Source: Paracyclopina nana
Taxonomy: Eukaryota > Arthropoda > Copepoda > Cyclopoida > Cyclopettidae
DNA: 64,000 nt
NCBI GenBank assembly: GCA_019096065.1
Contig: JAGUCH010000010.1
Coordinates: forward strand, 1 to 64,000
Direction: 5' to 3'
The position numbers and the translations under genes were made by a program. Positions 47,746 through 59,023 of this stretch are shown piece after piece. The notes under the pieces are model-generated. The model made no database searches, was not told the DNA's origin, and saw only the letters and a program-made list of their open reading frames with translations. Positions within the stretch are counted from its first letter, which is position 1, and every line of letters starts with the position of its first letter.

Positions 47746-49364
47746 ATGGTAAGCAGTCTTTCAAGTGTTGTCAACAATTGCTGGTAATCATTTATTATTT
47801 GTAACTTTTTTGGAAAAACTTACAATTCTCATAATTAAATCTTGACTTAAAATATTAAAGATGTAAACTTTTTCATGAACCTCCTAACTTCAAAATAAAG
47901 TCTAATTGAAGTCTTAAACTATATTTTAAGAAGAAACTTAGCATTGAGTCTATTAAAGGCTCCAAAATTTCAAGGTTTTTTTCAAGGTTCTTAATTTTTT
48001 AGGTTCTTAATTTACAGGATTCTTGACAAGTTTTTTAAATTTGCAAGGATCTCAGTTTCAAAGATTCTTATTTTTATTTCTCAAATTAAACTTATCTTTA
48101 AGCTTAAATTAAGTTCTACATAATATTTTTACCAAATGAAAGCTTAAGAAACACTCAAGTTTTTCATTTTGAAAAAAAAACATTTTTAGCATATTATGCC
48201 ATTTTGGAAGAAAAACAGGCTAAATAATTGAGGAGCCCAAAAATTGGCTTGTATTGAAAAACTATAACATTAATTGAGTTCATGGTTAACCAAGCATAAT
48301 ATTTCTTCTCCTTTTCAGGCAATGATGTTCACTTTTGAACCTAGTCATTATGCATATGCATGGATTGTTATGTTATATATTTCATTTGCCCCTTGCTGCA
48401 AAGGTAATGATTCATGGAAAAACTTACCTTTAATGTATTCTAATTGGATCTATGACACAGGAGATGACAGTGGATTCTTCATGGATAATGGCCAGAATTC
48501 GCTTTTAGAGGATTTGTGGCTGGATTCCCTGAAAAAACACCCAGGGTCAGAGTTCCAGGGCAAACGCATTCCAGGATCAGAGTTCCTGGGTAAACGTATT
48601 CCTGGATCAGAGTTCCTGGGTAAACGCATTCCAGGGTCAGAGTTCCTGGGTAAACGCTTCTCAGGATCAGAGTTCCTGGGTAAACGCATCCATAGACCAG
48701 AGTTCCTGGGTAAACTCTTTCTGGATCCGAGTTCCAGGGAAAACAGATTCCTGGATCAGACTTCCTGGGGAAACGCTTCTCAGGTTCAGAGTTCCTGGGT
48801 AAACCCTTTTCTGGATCAGACTTCCAGGGCAAACGCATTCCTGGATCAGAGCTCATGTGGAAACGCACTCCAGGTTCAGAATTCCTAGTGAAGCGCACAC
48901 CTGGATCAGAGTTCCTGGGTAAACGCATCCAAGGATCAGAGTTCCTGGGTAAACGCATCTATGGATCAGAGTTCCTGGGTAAACGCATCTATGGATCAGA
49001 GTTCCTGGGTAAACCCTTTTCTGGATCAGACTTCCAGGGCAAACGCATTCCTGGATCAGAGCTCATGTGGAAACGCACTCCAGGTTCAGAATTCCTAGGG
49101 AAGCGCACACCTGGATCAGAGTTCCTGGGTAAACGCATCCATGGATCAGAGTTCCTGGGTAAACGCCTAGATGGATCAGAGTTCCTTGGCAAACGCATTT
49201 CAGGATCAGAGTTCCTAGGTAAACGAACCAATGATTTGGCCCAAGATGAAGAACATTCTAAAGACATATACAAAATGCCTCAGCGAAGATCTTTGGAAGA
49301 GCCAATGCCTTACTTCCAGAACTCGGACAGGTCTGAGTTCATGAACTTGCACAACTTATCCTAG
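47746..49364 (+). CDS. GSEFLamide (EFLamide-type) neuropeptide precursor with a one-base frame break
   Basis: A tiny first coding exon ends AAAATG at 47748, followed by GTAAGC; the intron ends CTTTTCAG at 48318 and exon 2 starts GCAATGATG, in frame (the ATG at 48322 alone would also do). A hydrophobic signal peptide (AWIVMLYISF) is followed by an acidic spacer and about 22 ten-residue repeats such as IPGSEFLGKR. KR is the cleavage site and the Gly gives C-terminal amidation, so GSEFL-amides would be released. About twelve units are canonical; others read GSDFL, GSEFQ, ELMW or end GKP/VKR. One base is missing near 48716-48720 (unit TCTTTCTGG against GCATTCCTGG), so the first six repeats are in one frame and the rest, to the stop at 49364, in another. 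GSEFLamides are known from crustaceans; the receptor is related to the TRH/EFLG-amide receptor lineage. Confidence 0.85.
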
Positions 49365-49403
49365 GCAACCATCAACATTGTTGAGTTGTCGTAATTAATC
49401 GAT

Positions 49404-49446
49404 CCCTCATCTGTTGCCCAGAGGAGGAGGAGGCAACAAATGAGGG
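49404..49446. other. Stem-loop in the convergent intergenic gap
   Basis: CCCTCATCTGTTGCC (49404-49418) pairs with GGCAACAAATGAGGG (49432-49446), 14 of 15 positions, around a 13-nt purine-rich loop. It lies between the ends of the neuropeptide gene and LIG4, probably in a 3' UTR. Confidence 0.6.
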
Positions 49447-49503
49447 TGACTTAACCTGTTCTTATAGCAGTAAAGCAATATATATATTATCTATTCATAA
49501 GTA

Positions 49504-52500
49504 TTAAAGCAAAAATTCATTGTCACTGATGAGTTCACCTTGCTCCACACATTGTTCAATCCAATCCGGATTGACAATTTTAAACTTGGCCTTTAGGAGC
49601 CTTCGCTGGGCCTTCGCGACACTCGAGTCAAGGCCAGATATCACATAATAGGCCAATCCAGGCTCCACTTCAGCCTTTATTTGACCACCAAAGAATTCAA
49701 ACATCAATTTGACCAATTGAAGGCCTTCATCAAAGAAAGCGGTCAAAGGCCTAAAAAGGCCAAATTTGGTCAGGTTGTGTTCGTGTTCAAAGTCAGCCAT
49801 TTCCATTTGACTAATTGGCCTTGCTTGGCCTTGCAGTTTCACCTGTTCCATGGAGAACTTGAGAGATTCCACTGTGGCTCGAAGGCCAAAGCCGTCTCCA
49901 AATTTGTCGTAATTGGCCTTGAAGGCTTCGAGTGTGTCCTCAGTGGCCCAGACCATGTCTGATGGCCTCAAAGGCCTGAAAAGGCCATCTGATAGCCAAT
50001 CAGCCTTGATGACATTACAAATGCCTGATTTGACCACGTTTTTGGCCTTCAATGTGTTGGCAGTTTGAACAAAGGCCCAAGTGTGGCCTTTGAGGACATT
50101 TTGCTCCACAATCCCACCATGCTCAACAATGGTCTTCTCCAGTTTGGCCTTTAAATCCGAATGAGCTCTGCTGGCCTCCACAACCAGCACCTTATCGGTT
50201 AAGGCCTTTGAAATGGCCTTGATTTGAGCAAGGCCAGACACCGGTTGGTAAATGGGGTCAACTGAAAGCGAAGGCTTGGTTATCGATACCTTTCTTCGCT
50301 TGGCATTCGAGCCTTCATCATTTGGATCCAGATGTCTTTTCGACAATTTGCCCTCATTGGTGGCCTTCAAGGCCTCTAAATCTGCCAAGGTCATACAATC
50401 AGACCAGCTTTTGTCATGGCGAATGCTCAAAACACGAGGGAACCTATTTGAAAAAATTTACAATTTAAACCATAGGTAATCATGGCAAGCACAATTTTAA
50501 TTTGCCAATGTTCAAATTTGTATGGCTCATAGCTGCTGAACATTCATCGAAATCACTAGTTTTTCTTAAATAATAAATGCCGATGACGTTATAAAACAAA
50601 ACCAAAATGATAAAAGTTTGAGCAAAAAAAAGTTGGTTTTTAATTTGATTTATATATTATACTAATGTACAAAAAAGTATGTACATTAGCAGTTAGAAAC
50701 TTGTTAGCTTTTCATAAAATCTAGTCATTTGAACGAATTCAAGTCATCTTGGTTACATCAATATTTGCACGATGGCAGATTAAAATTGCTCTTAACATGA
50801 TTTATAATGAAAAAAGTTGTGTTAATACCTCAACGTGCAACCAACATCGTAAGTGTCGCTTTTAACAATTTCAGCTGCTCGAATCTCCAGAATGACAGAA
50901 TTCCTAGGATCCACAATCAAATCAGGTCTTTCTTTTCCATACTTGACAATCGACAAAGGCTTCTTCAAATACTTCAATTTCTTAGCCAGATCAAATAGAT
51001 CCTTGTGACTCACTCCAGATCCAACCCTGGTGAATGATCGAAAGGTATCTCCATCCTTGATGCCGCATAAAAAGTGACTTGGGACTTGAACCTTTTGCCC
51101 CGATGAGTGATAAGCACCTAGTACAACCAAGTCACAGGTGTCGGTCAAATTAAGGCAATATTCTGGCTTGACTTTGATCCACCCAGATTTGGACCGACTT
51201 CCAGGCTTGTAAATCGAATCCGGATCCTTGATCATGATTCCTTCATCACGAAGATCAATGGCTTTATTAAGGGCTTCAATCACGTCAGCCTTTGTCGAGG
51301 CTGTGACATTATGAGCAAAATGAACTCTCCCTGAAACACATCAATACAATTCAAAATAGCATTTATGAATATTTTGAAACGATACTTTACTTTTAAAAGC
51401 AAATTCAAGCTGATTGTCAATAATTAGTTGGGATTTTCTACAAATCAAATGCTTGATTGTTCAACTTGCCATGATTTTGGATCACTCAAAAGCCTTTTTT
51501 ATCAGCAAACTTTGATTTGAATTACCTGGTATTTCTTGAGGAATGGCTTTGCGCAGAATTTCGATTCTTTCAGAAAGTCTCTTGTTTGTCAAGACTTGAC
51601 CGTTCAAGTAGACAATGTCATAAACATAGAGGCATTGTTGGTACACCGGATCATTTTCTTTCAGTTGACGTATGTTCATTTGTTCGCCCTTTTGAGTCAG
51701 CGTCCCAAGTTGTTTGTTGAATGGACAAATTTCTCCATCGAGGATCGCAGACTGAACATCTGGCGCCAAAGCCTGCTCGATGAACTGAGCAAATTTCGAT
51801 GTGTCATACGGATTGGCTCCAAAGTCATCAGTGAAATCATGAAGATTCCTCGAATAAAACCTGAAAGTTGTCGTAATCAATCAATGATCAAAAAGGCTTG
51901 AAAGTGATGCGACATTGCATATTGTTGCACCAAAAAGACAATCATTTAAAGAAAATCCTGATTAAATACAAACAAATTTGCTTAAAATGGCTTGATGTAG
52001 TGTGGCATCGTAATCTCAAGCAACGTAAACAATTATTCATTTACTTTACGTACCTGTAAGCCTTATTTTGGTCTCGATGAGCCAACATTCTCTCTCCATC
52101 GTATTTGACTTCAATATAGAATGGCTTTTGACCCATTTGACCTTCAATCTGGTCAATGGGCACGTTTTCAGCCAACATTGGCTTGAAGGCTGTGAAAAGG
52201 CTGATTTCAATTTCGTGAAGCCTCACTTGAGGATTTTTCAAGGCAAGGCAAACCTTTCTGAGGTTGGCATTTGAGTCAAACATCTCCTTGGCATCTTGGT
52301 GTAGGCAATGAAGGATCACATTTGGGCCAAGCCCTGCCAATTTGATGTCCTTCAAAATTATGCGAACAAGCCACTTGATCATGATTGCATCCATCTTGCG
52401 AAACATCTCCATCAGAATATCATTGACGCCTTTCTTCTGAGCATTTTGGAGCACCAATTTGTCCAACTGCTCATTCACCTCATGAATGCTGACCTATAAA

Positions 52501-53941
52501 TAAATTTCATTTCAGCTGATGAAATGTCTCATGACTGACTAGTCTCATGACTAAAACGTCTCACATATTTAATGTCTCAAATCACAAATGTCTCATGAAT
52601 GAAAAGTCTTTATTGTCTCATGACTGAAATGTCTCATGACAGAAACATGTCATGTCTTTAATGTCTCATGGCTGAAATGTATTATGAATGAAATGTCCCA
52701 TAATAGAATTGTCTCAAGACTATTGCCAAGACAATTGTTTCATTCTTTTATGTTCAGAAATGTCTATCGACTGGAATGTCTCATGACTGAAAGTCATTTC
52801 TTCATTGTCTCATGGCCGGCTGGAATGACTAGAAATGTCTCAAGACTTCAACGTCTCATTTTGTCTTTATTGTCTCATGGCTGTAATGTCTCAGGAATGA
52901 AGCGTCTTATGACTTCATTGTCTCAGGACTTAAATGTCCCATAACTGAATTGTCTCAAGATTTTTTTTCAGATCTCATATGTCTCAAGAATGGAATGTTG
53001 TATGCCAGAAAAAGCTCACAGATAAATTGTCTCATTACTAATTAAGCCTCAATTCTAAAATGTCAGACATGTCTTATGACTGCAATATCTCATTACCTTC
53101 ATGTCCCATACTTTAAAAGACACTCAAACTTATCTTGCCTCAATTGTCTCATGAAATGATTTGTCTCATGACTGGAATTGCCTCATGACTGGAATTGTCT
53201 CGAGAATGGAATTGTCTCAAATGACTCAAGACGACTGGATTTGTCTCAAGACTGGAATTGTCTCAAGACTGGAATTGTCTCAAGACTGGAATTGTCTCAA
53301 GACTGGAATTGTCTCAAGACTGGAATTGTCTCAAGACTGGAATTGTCTCATGAAATGATTTGTCTCATGACTGGAATTGTCTCGAGACTGGAATTGTCTC
53401 AAATGTCAAATGTCTCAAGACTGGAATTGTCTCAAGACTGGAATTGTCTCAAGACTGGAATTGTCTCAAGACTGGAATTGTCTCAAGACTGGAATTGTCT
53501 GTCTCAAGACTGGAATTGTCTCATGACTGGAACTTGCTTAAATTATCTCATGATTACCTGACGGGTGTCATAGGCGCGATCCTTGATGACGCTATAGAGC
53601 ACATTGGCAAAATCTCCATTTTGGCTTTTGTAGTTTTTGAGCTTAAGCGCGTCGCTCGAATTCGGTCCCATTTTGAGCAAATCGATGAACAATTTGGCCA
53701 AAATTGTCTCCTTGATTCCATACGAGCCTCGTTCTCGGTCCATTTGCGGGATCAAAAGTCTCACAATGGGGAAAAGACTTTCGTTGTTGAATTTTCTTCG
53801 ACAATCCGCGAGAAAACGCCTCAGTTTCTCCATTTTCTTCGATTTGCTCTCATTTTCCTTTTTTTGCCCGTTTTTCGACAAACTTTCGAAAAAGTCGCAC
53901 AACGCCGAAAAATTGACAGATTTGCTCCACTCGTCGTCCAT
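49504..53941 (-). CDS. LIG4: DNA ligase IV
   Basis: LIG4 seals breaks in non-homologous end joining with XRCC4 in the nucleus. Exons 53941-53558, 52493-52054, 51860-51526, 51330-50829 and 50443-49504 join in phase to 866 residues (human enzyme about 911). The N-terminal DNA-binding domain includes YGIKETILAKLFIDLL. The catalytic lysine is K258 in IEVKYDGERM; later motifs are AILDGEICPFN, DEGIMIK and GWIKVKPEY, followed by the OB-fold part ending RFPRVLSIRHDKSW and CMTLADLE. The last exon has a KRRK nuclear signal and two BRCT domains (around VLVVEAS...HGGIV...KADWL and FFGGQI...NPDWIEQCV) flanking the XRCC4-binding linker. An in-frame ATG at 54001 is a possible alternative start. Intron 1 is filled by a 17-bp minisatellite. 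The gene is convergent with the neuropeptide gene. Confidence 0.95.
52500..53545. repeat. Minisatellite, 17-bp unit, in LIG4 intron 1
   Basis: From about 53160 to 53540 there are some 18 copies of a 17-bp unit near AAGACTGGAATTGTCTC. From 52500 to 53160 looser copies of ATGTCTCATGACTGAA persist. The reverse complement shares the GAGAC core with the arrays at 44900-46140 and 61370-63260. Confidence 0.9.
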
Positions 53942-54770
53942 TTTGTAAACAAACGCGATTTTTTCCGCGAAATGACAACGAGAATTTTTTCGCTTTATCA
54001 CTCATTCCATTTCGCGAGTTTTTCAAAGCATAACAACGCGAAAATGTCAACAAACAAGAAGGGCGCTACTATTTTTAAGGCTAACTAAGGTAGAAATATA
54101 ACTGAAAAAATTGAATGATTACTGAGCGTTTAAGTTTTTTGCTTTAGCTTTTGAATCTAATTTAGAAAATATGCTTTAATTCGGATTTTTTCATTGAAGA
54201 ATAAAAAGTAGGAAAATCTGTGCGTTTTCCTGTGTTTTACCAGGATTGACTTAGATTTTTGATCCGACGGGAAAAAACTCGGGAAATTGTGGAATTTTTT
54301 AAATAAGTGTTTTAAAAGGACATTTTTCTGGAGTTTTCTTGCTCATTTCGCCATTTTGCATGTTATTCATTAAGTAAAAAATATTATTTATAAAATATTA
54401 AGTTTGAGGTTGCGTGAAACTTTTTTTAAATGTTCCGATTATTCAAAAAACAAATAAATGAAATAATCAGTTGAATTGACTCGTTAACGTGAAAATCCGC
54501 GAAAAAATTCAAAACAAGAAATGACACGAAAAAAGGATTTGATTCAATTTAAGTTTCTAAAAAATGGGTAAGTAAGATTTTGTTTAACCTTTTTTCAACC
54601 TTTTTTCCAATTCCTGCGTTTTTAGGACTAAAATCAAGTAAAAGTTTTATTCCACATTTTTGCTCAATTTTTTGTTTTAGTAAAAAGTTGTTGAATTTTT
54701 AGCAAGTTTGAGGCTTTAATACATTTTGTAGCTTACAGTGTGAAGTAAACACTAATAAAATCTGGTAAAT
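53942..54770. other. LIG4 upstream intergenic region
   Basis: AT-rich, no gene recognised. The part next to 53941 should contain the LIG4 promoter; no distinct core motif is clear. Confidence 0.3.
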
Positions 54771-55365
54771 CTGTTCAGTTTCGAATCCGTAAAAGTTCGA
54801 TAGGTGAAAGTTCGATAGTTGACAGTTCGAAAGTTATATATCTTTTTTCTTTTTGAATAGATTATGTTAGATTTGTCCGGGTACCAGTACTTAAGCCTAA
54901 AAAGGGGTCCGTTTTAATATTATTTAAGTTTTAATTATTTAGTTTTAATATAATAGTATCAAAACTTAGGTCTTAGTGTGGTTTCCCATTTGTCCATGTA
55001 GGATTCATATCCCTATTTTTCCTTTTCTTTTGTTGCTTTTTGCAACTAGTCACTTGACTGCTTTGAAGATCAGGACTGAAATCGGTGGTGTTTTTTAGGG
55101 TTTTAGAAATTCAGGGATCTTGTCAGGCTTTCACTCTCACACTGCTGACACTGGTTTATCCAAGGCTAGAAAATCAAGTAGCGTGCTCAACTGTCATGTA
55201 CCAAGATCGATGTACCCAATTTTATTATTTTCATACTTTTTTAGTGTGTTAAAAATATTTTACGAAATATTTCCATGATTTCTTTAGCCATTCAAATCTT
55301 TACTATTCGAAGTTATGCGGATCGAAATTTACCTTTCGATATTTTGCGGATTCGAATTTGAACAG
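54771..55365. mobile_element. Non-autonomous TIR DNA transposon, about 595 bp
   Basis: The left end CTGTTCAGTTTCGAATCCGT and the right end, read on the other strand as CTGTTCAAATTCGAATCCGC, begin imperfect inverted repeats of about 65 bp with several internal TTCGA words. The centre has no ORF. No clear target duplication is visible. Confidence 0.5.
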
Positions 55366-55607
55366 TACAATCTAAAATCTATTTCACAGATATCTAAGTT
55401 TTTTATTAAAAAAACATAAGTTTGGCATATATTCATTTAAAATCGTTTTTGCGCCAAATCCTGTACATGTTGTACAATTATGCTTATCAGTTTTGTGTCA
55501 TCAATACTTCTCTCCTTATCAAGTAGCAAGAAATAGAGTTTATTGCTATTAGTAGCCTCAATGATGTCAAGGACTTGTCACTAGCTAATTTCTATTATAC
55601 CTTCACT

Positions 55608-57389
55608 ATGAAGAGAAGTAAGGAGTTCATAGCTTTACTTGGATTTGGCACTGTTCTCATTCTCTTCACCTTTGCCAACTTCCAATCAAATAGTGGCAAT
55701 AATGTGTCAATAAAAATGATGTCAGTGCAACAGGAAGCAGGCAATAAAGGCTGTCCCATCCAATCTGAGACAAATTTGCTTGACCAGGACTTTATGGAGA
55801 CCAGGCAAGACATTTACAGGGAGAGAAGGGACAGGGTGAGACAGGCCTGTGCCAGGAACAGGCTCACCAGGGGCAGACCTGATGAGCTGGTCATCAACAA
55901 GACTCTCATTGTGAGCCATGAACACAGACTGGTCTATTGTCCCAATGCCAAGACAGGCTCAAGCACCTGGATGCACCATTTCAGGGTACGAAAAAATTTA
56001 TTAAGGGTCTTAAGAACTAATTAAGTGTCCAAGGTGGTGAGCAGCGCTTCACCAACATGGATGATTTGATTTGAGCATTGGACACAAGTTGGAGAACTCA
56101 ATGTTTTTACATCTTCTATTGGTTTTCAAAGGCGTTCAAAGCTAATTGGATAAAATAATCGAGAAAATTGAAGACACTAGGATCAGTATCGCAAAGAAAT
56201 TAGGAGGTGGTAAAAAATTTGTTGAGTTATGAGTTCCCATTTTTTCAATAAGGTCGTACTTCAATCATTTTTAGAGTTGACTCAGACTTATATTAGCATT
56301 GGTGAACTAATGAGTGGGTCTATCGTCACAATGCCAAGGCAGACTCAAGTACGTAGATGACCATTTCCGGTTAAGACGTTTCTAATTAGGGTATTAAGAT
56401 CATCAAAGATCCTAGTTCGGTGTCCACAACACCAAGCATCGCTTCACCAACTTGGATGATTTAATTTGAGCATTGGACACAAGTTGGAGAAATCAATGTT
56501 TCTTAATCTCCTATTGGTTTTCAAAGGAGTTCAAAGCTAATTGGATAAAATATTAGAGAAAATTTAAGAGTCTAGGATCAGTATCGCAAAGACATTAGGA
56601 ACTGGTCAAAAATTTGTTGAGTAATGAGCTCCCATTTTTTAGCTCATTTTTTCCATGATCTTTCAGGAGATGCTTCACTTGCCCAAAGTGGCCTTGGAGG
56701 AGTTCAATGCCAAATTCCACAAGTTGATCCCGATGATGTCCGGATTGCCCAGTTTCCTGTCTGTCGAGCATAAAATCATGCTATTGAAGGAAAAGCTCGG
56801 CTTCACATTTGTTCGACATCCATTTGTCAGACTTGTCTCAGCCTACTTGGACAAGGTTGTCAACAATGATTATCACCGATGGCGAAAGAAGACCATCTTT
56901 TACAAGCGGATCAAGTACCATCCGGATGACATCCCAAGGTTCGATCAGTTTGTCGACTACATCCTCAGTGGCAGGGAAGATGCTGACAACCACATCCAAC
57001 CGTATTGGAAACATTGTGATGTGTGCCACATCAATTACAACATCATTGGCAAAACTGAGACCTCGAGTGAGGACAACAAGTACATTTTCATGAAGGCTGG
57101 CCTCGATGGAGTCCTTGATCCTTCAACACAAGACCATCGAAGCCATTCCGGAAACACAACAGCGGTGGCCAAACAGCTGTTTGGATCATTGACGAAAACT
57201 CAAGCCAAAGGCTTGTACGACAAGTACCAAATGGACTTTGAACTCTTTGGCTATGACGCCATGGAGTACATCGAACTAGCTCAGGAAGACAACGCTAAGA
57301 GGAAGAAGCGAGTCAGAGTTCTTAAGAAAGACGTTCCAAATGATGATGATGACACTTTTGTTAAAAAAATGCAGGAACCCAAAATTTAA
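55608..57389 (+). CDS. Golgi carbohydrate sulfotransferase (HNK-1ST/C4ST/D4ST-type, Sulfotransfer_2), copy 1
   Basis: Such enzymes sulfate N-acetylgalactosamine or glucuronic acid on glycans in the Golgi using PAPS. Exons 55608-55985 and 56667-57389 join in phase 0 to 366 residues. Residues 7-23 form a type II signal anchor. CPNAKTGSSTW (111-121) is the 5'-phosphosulfate loop, with C-P-x-x-K-x-GSS-x-W conserved, and FVRHPFVRLVSAY (174-186) is the 3'-phosphate site. HCDVCHINYNIIGKTET is the conserved C-terminal block. The acidic/basic tail after about residue 320 is lineage-specific. The acceptor sugar cannot be told. The stop codon lies inside the 9-bp target duplication of a DNA transposon, and the intron contains a dead copy of exon 1's end. 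Confidence 0.88.
56280..56380 (+). pseudogene. Dead copy of the exon 1 end within the intron of sulfotransferase 1
   Basis: The segment GGGTCTATCGTCACAATGCC...GACTCAAGTACGTAGATGACC matches exon 1 around 55930-55985 with substitutions and in-frame stops. Flanking intron sequence is duplicated too: 56040-56270 resembles 56430-56650. So a block of about 385 bp was tandemly duplicated and the exon copy decayed. Confidence 0.75.
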
Positions 57390-58729
57390 GGGATATACTA
57401 AAATGCGCGACATGCGCGACAAGCGCGACATGCGCGAGAAACTACTAAAATGCGCGACATGCGCGACTACCAAAATGCGCGACATGCGCGACAAACTGCT
57501 AAAATGCGCGACATGCGCGACTACTAAAATGTGCGACATGCGCGACTACTAAAATGCGCGACATGCGCGACTATTAAATTATGGGACAACCAAAAGTACT
57601 TGGATTATTAATCCATTATTAATAATATACAGTCTGTCCATTCAAAATTGGTCAGTGCTGTACGGAATTTTAAGTATTTTTTTCTATTTTGACAAAAAAG
57701 ATGGGAAAAGGCTCCAGCTTTCCAATGAGATTTTTTAAGTCCAGTATTTCTGGATTATGAAACCCAAAGTTTAGATTCCCACACCGTCCAATATTGAACG
57801 GATGAGTACAGACTGTATAATAACAGGCAAAAAGAAAAGAAAAAATGATAATTCTTTTTTAAGTCTAACATTGTAATTTTTTTTCAAGCCTAACATAGGA
57901 AAGGGGAACCGATATTTCGGACGTCAGCTCAGCTGTAGTGACGTCAGGACGCGCGAGCGTAGTTGACCCGTGCCTTATTGATGTTACAAGACATGTACTT
58001 TAATATCAGGCCAAAAGTAGCCAAATTCTTCAAACAATACTGCCACTTTTATTGAGTAAATCAATTCCGGAAGCACTTTTAAATGGTGCTTTGGCTTACC
58101 CGAAAGCCAGCCTTAAAGCCAGCCTTAAATTTCACTAAAAATTGGAATTTCAGACTATGTAAGGCTCAAAATATGGTCAAATCATAATAAAGTGTATCCA
58201 TATAATGCCTCAAAACAAGTGGAGCATGCTAAAATCCTACCTTGACAAATATAATCATGAGAAAAATTAGCTTAATACTGGCGTACGTCCCAACTTAGGC
58301 AGCAGAAAGACGTCCAAAAACTTACAAAATTAGTCACTAGGCTAGATATGGGGTCTGTTTACTGTTTCCTATAGCAATTTTTTACTTTTCTTACAATTCT
58401 TACTTTTTTTTCAATTCTAAAAATTTTGCATTGTTTTATCTCCTCTCTGATAAAAAACTATGCCATAATTTCGGCAATAACTATAGGTGAACAGTGCAGA
58501 GTGAGCTACTTCAATGTAATATTTATGAAAAAGCATAACAATTAATCAGTAACAGTAAATAGAAAAAATATTTCAAGAAGTGGTAACTAAACATTTTTTT
58601 TTGCATTTTAGTAACCTGTGGTGCTTGTCGCGCATTTTAGTAGTCGCGCATGTCGCGCATTTTAGTAGTTTGTCGCGCATGTCGCGCTTGTCGCGTAAGT
58701 CGCGCATGTCGCGCATTTTAGTATATCCC
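57390..58729. mobile_element. Non-autonomous DNA transposon with 9-bp TSD and GCGCGACAT-rich terminal inverted repeats
   Basis: Starts GGGATATACTAAAATGCGCG and ends with its inverse CGCGCATTTTAGTATATCCC. AAAATTTAA occurs at 57381-57389 and again at 58730-58738, a perfect 9-bp target duplication. Both termini continue into clusters of GCGCGACAT repeats (57401-57565 and 58625-58712). 1,340 bp, no transposase ORF. The 9-bp duplication suggests a Mutator-like element, but other superfamilies are possible. Confidence 0.85.
57628..57817. mobile_element. Nested mariner-like MITE
   Basis: TACAGTCTGTCCATTC...at the left and its inverse GGATGAGTACAGACTGTA at the right, flanked by TA on each side. About 190 bp without an ORF. 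TA flanks with ACAGTCTGT-type ends fit a Tc1/mariner-derived MITE that landed in the larger transposon. Confidence 0.65.
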
Positions 58730-58925
58730 AAAATTTAATATATTGAACTTTTTATTTATTAATATGACATACTGACAATTGGTGACAACCAAGTTGAAAA
58801 AGTTGGGATGTGTCCCATTTCAATTACAACAAAATTGGGAAAACTAGGACTAGGTGTGAGTACAACATGCTAATTTTCATGAAGGCTGTTCTTGATGGAG
58901 CCTTTGAATCATCGTCATCAAATTA
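58730..58925 (+). pseudogene. Fragment resembling sulfotransferase 1 exon 2
   Basis: After the right target duplication, 58805-58920 (TGTCCCATTTCAATTACAAC..., TTTTCATGAAGGCTG..., GATGGAGCC) resembles 57015-57115 of sulfotransferase 1. It is short, diverged and without the rest of the gene; it is a decayed duplicate upstream of sulfotransferase 2. Confidence 0.6.
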
Positions 58926-59023
58926 AGACCGCTTTAGCATATCAGATGTTAAACACTCTATGCACTTGTTCTATTGTTTGTTATAATAATAAGGAGAATC
59001 TTGCTTTTTTTCATGCTGACATA

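Noticed and set aside
48450-49273. Minus-strand frames with LPRNSDP repeats opposite the neuropeptide precursor
   Set aside because: Shadow of the 30-bp coding repeat; the plus strand has signal peptide, GKR processing sites and splice sites.
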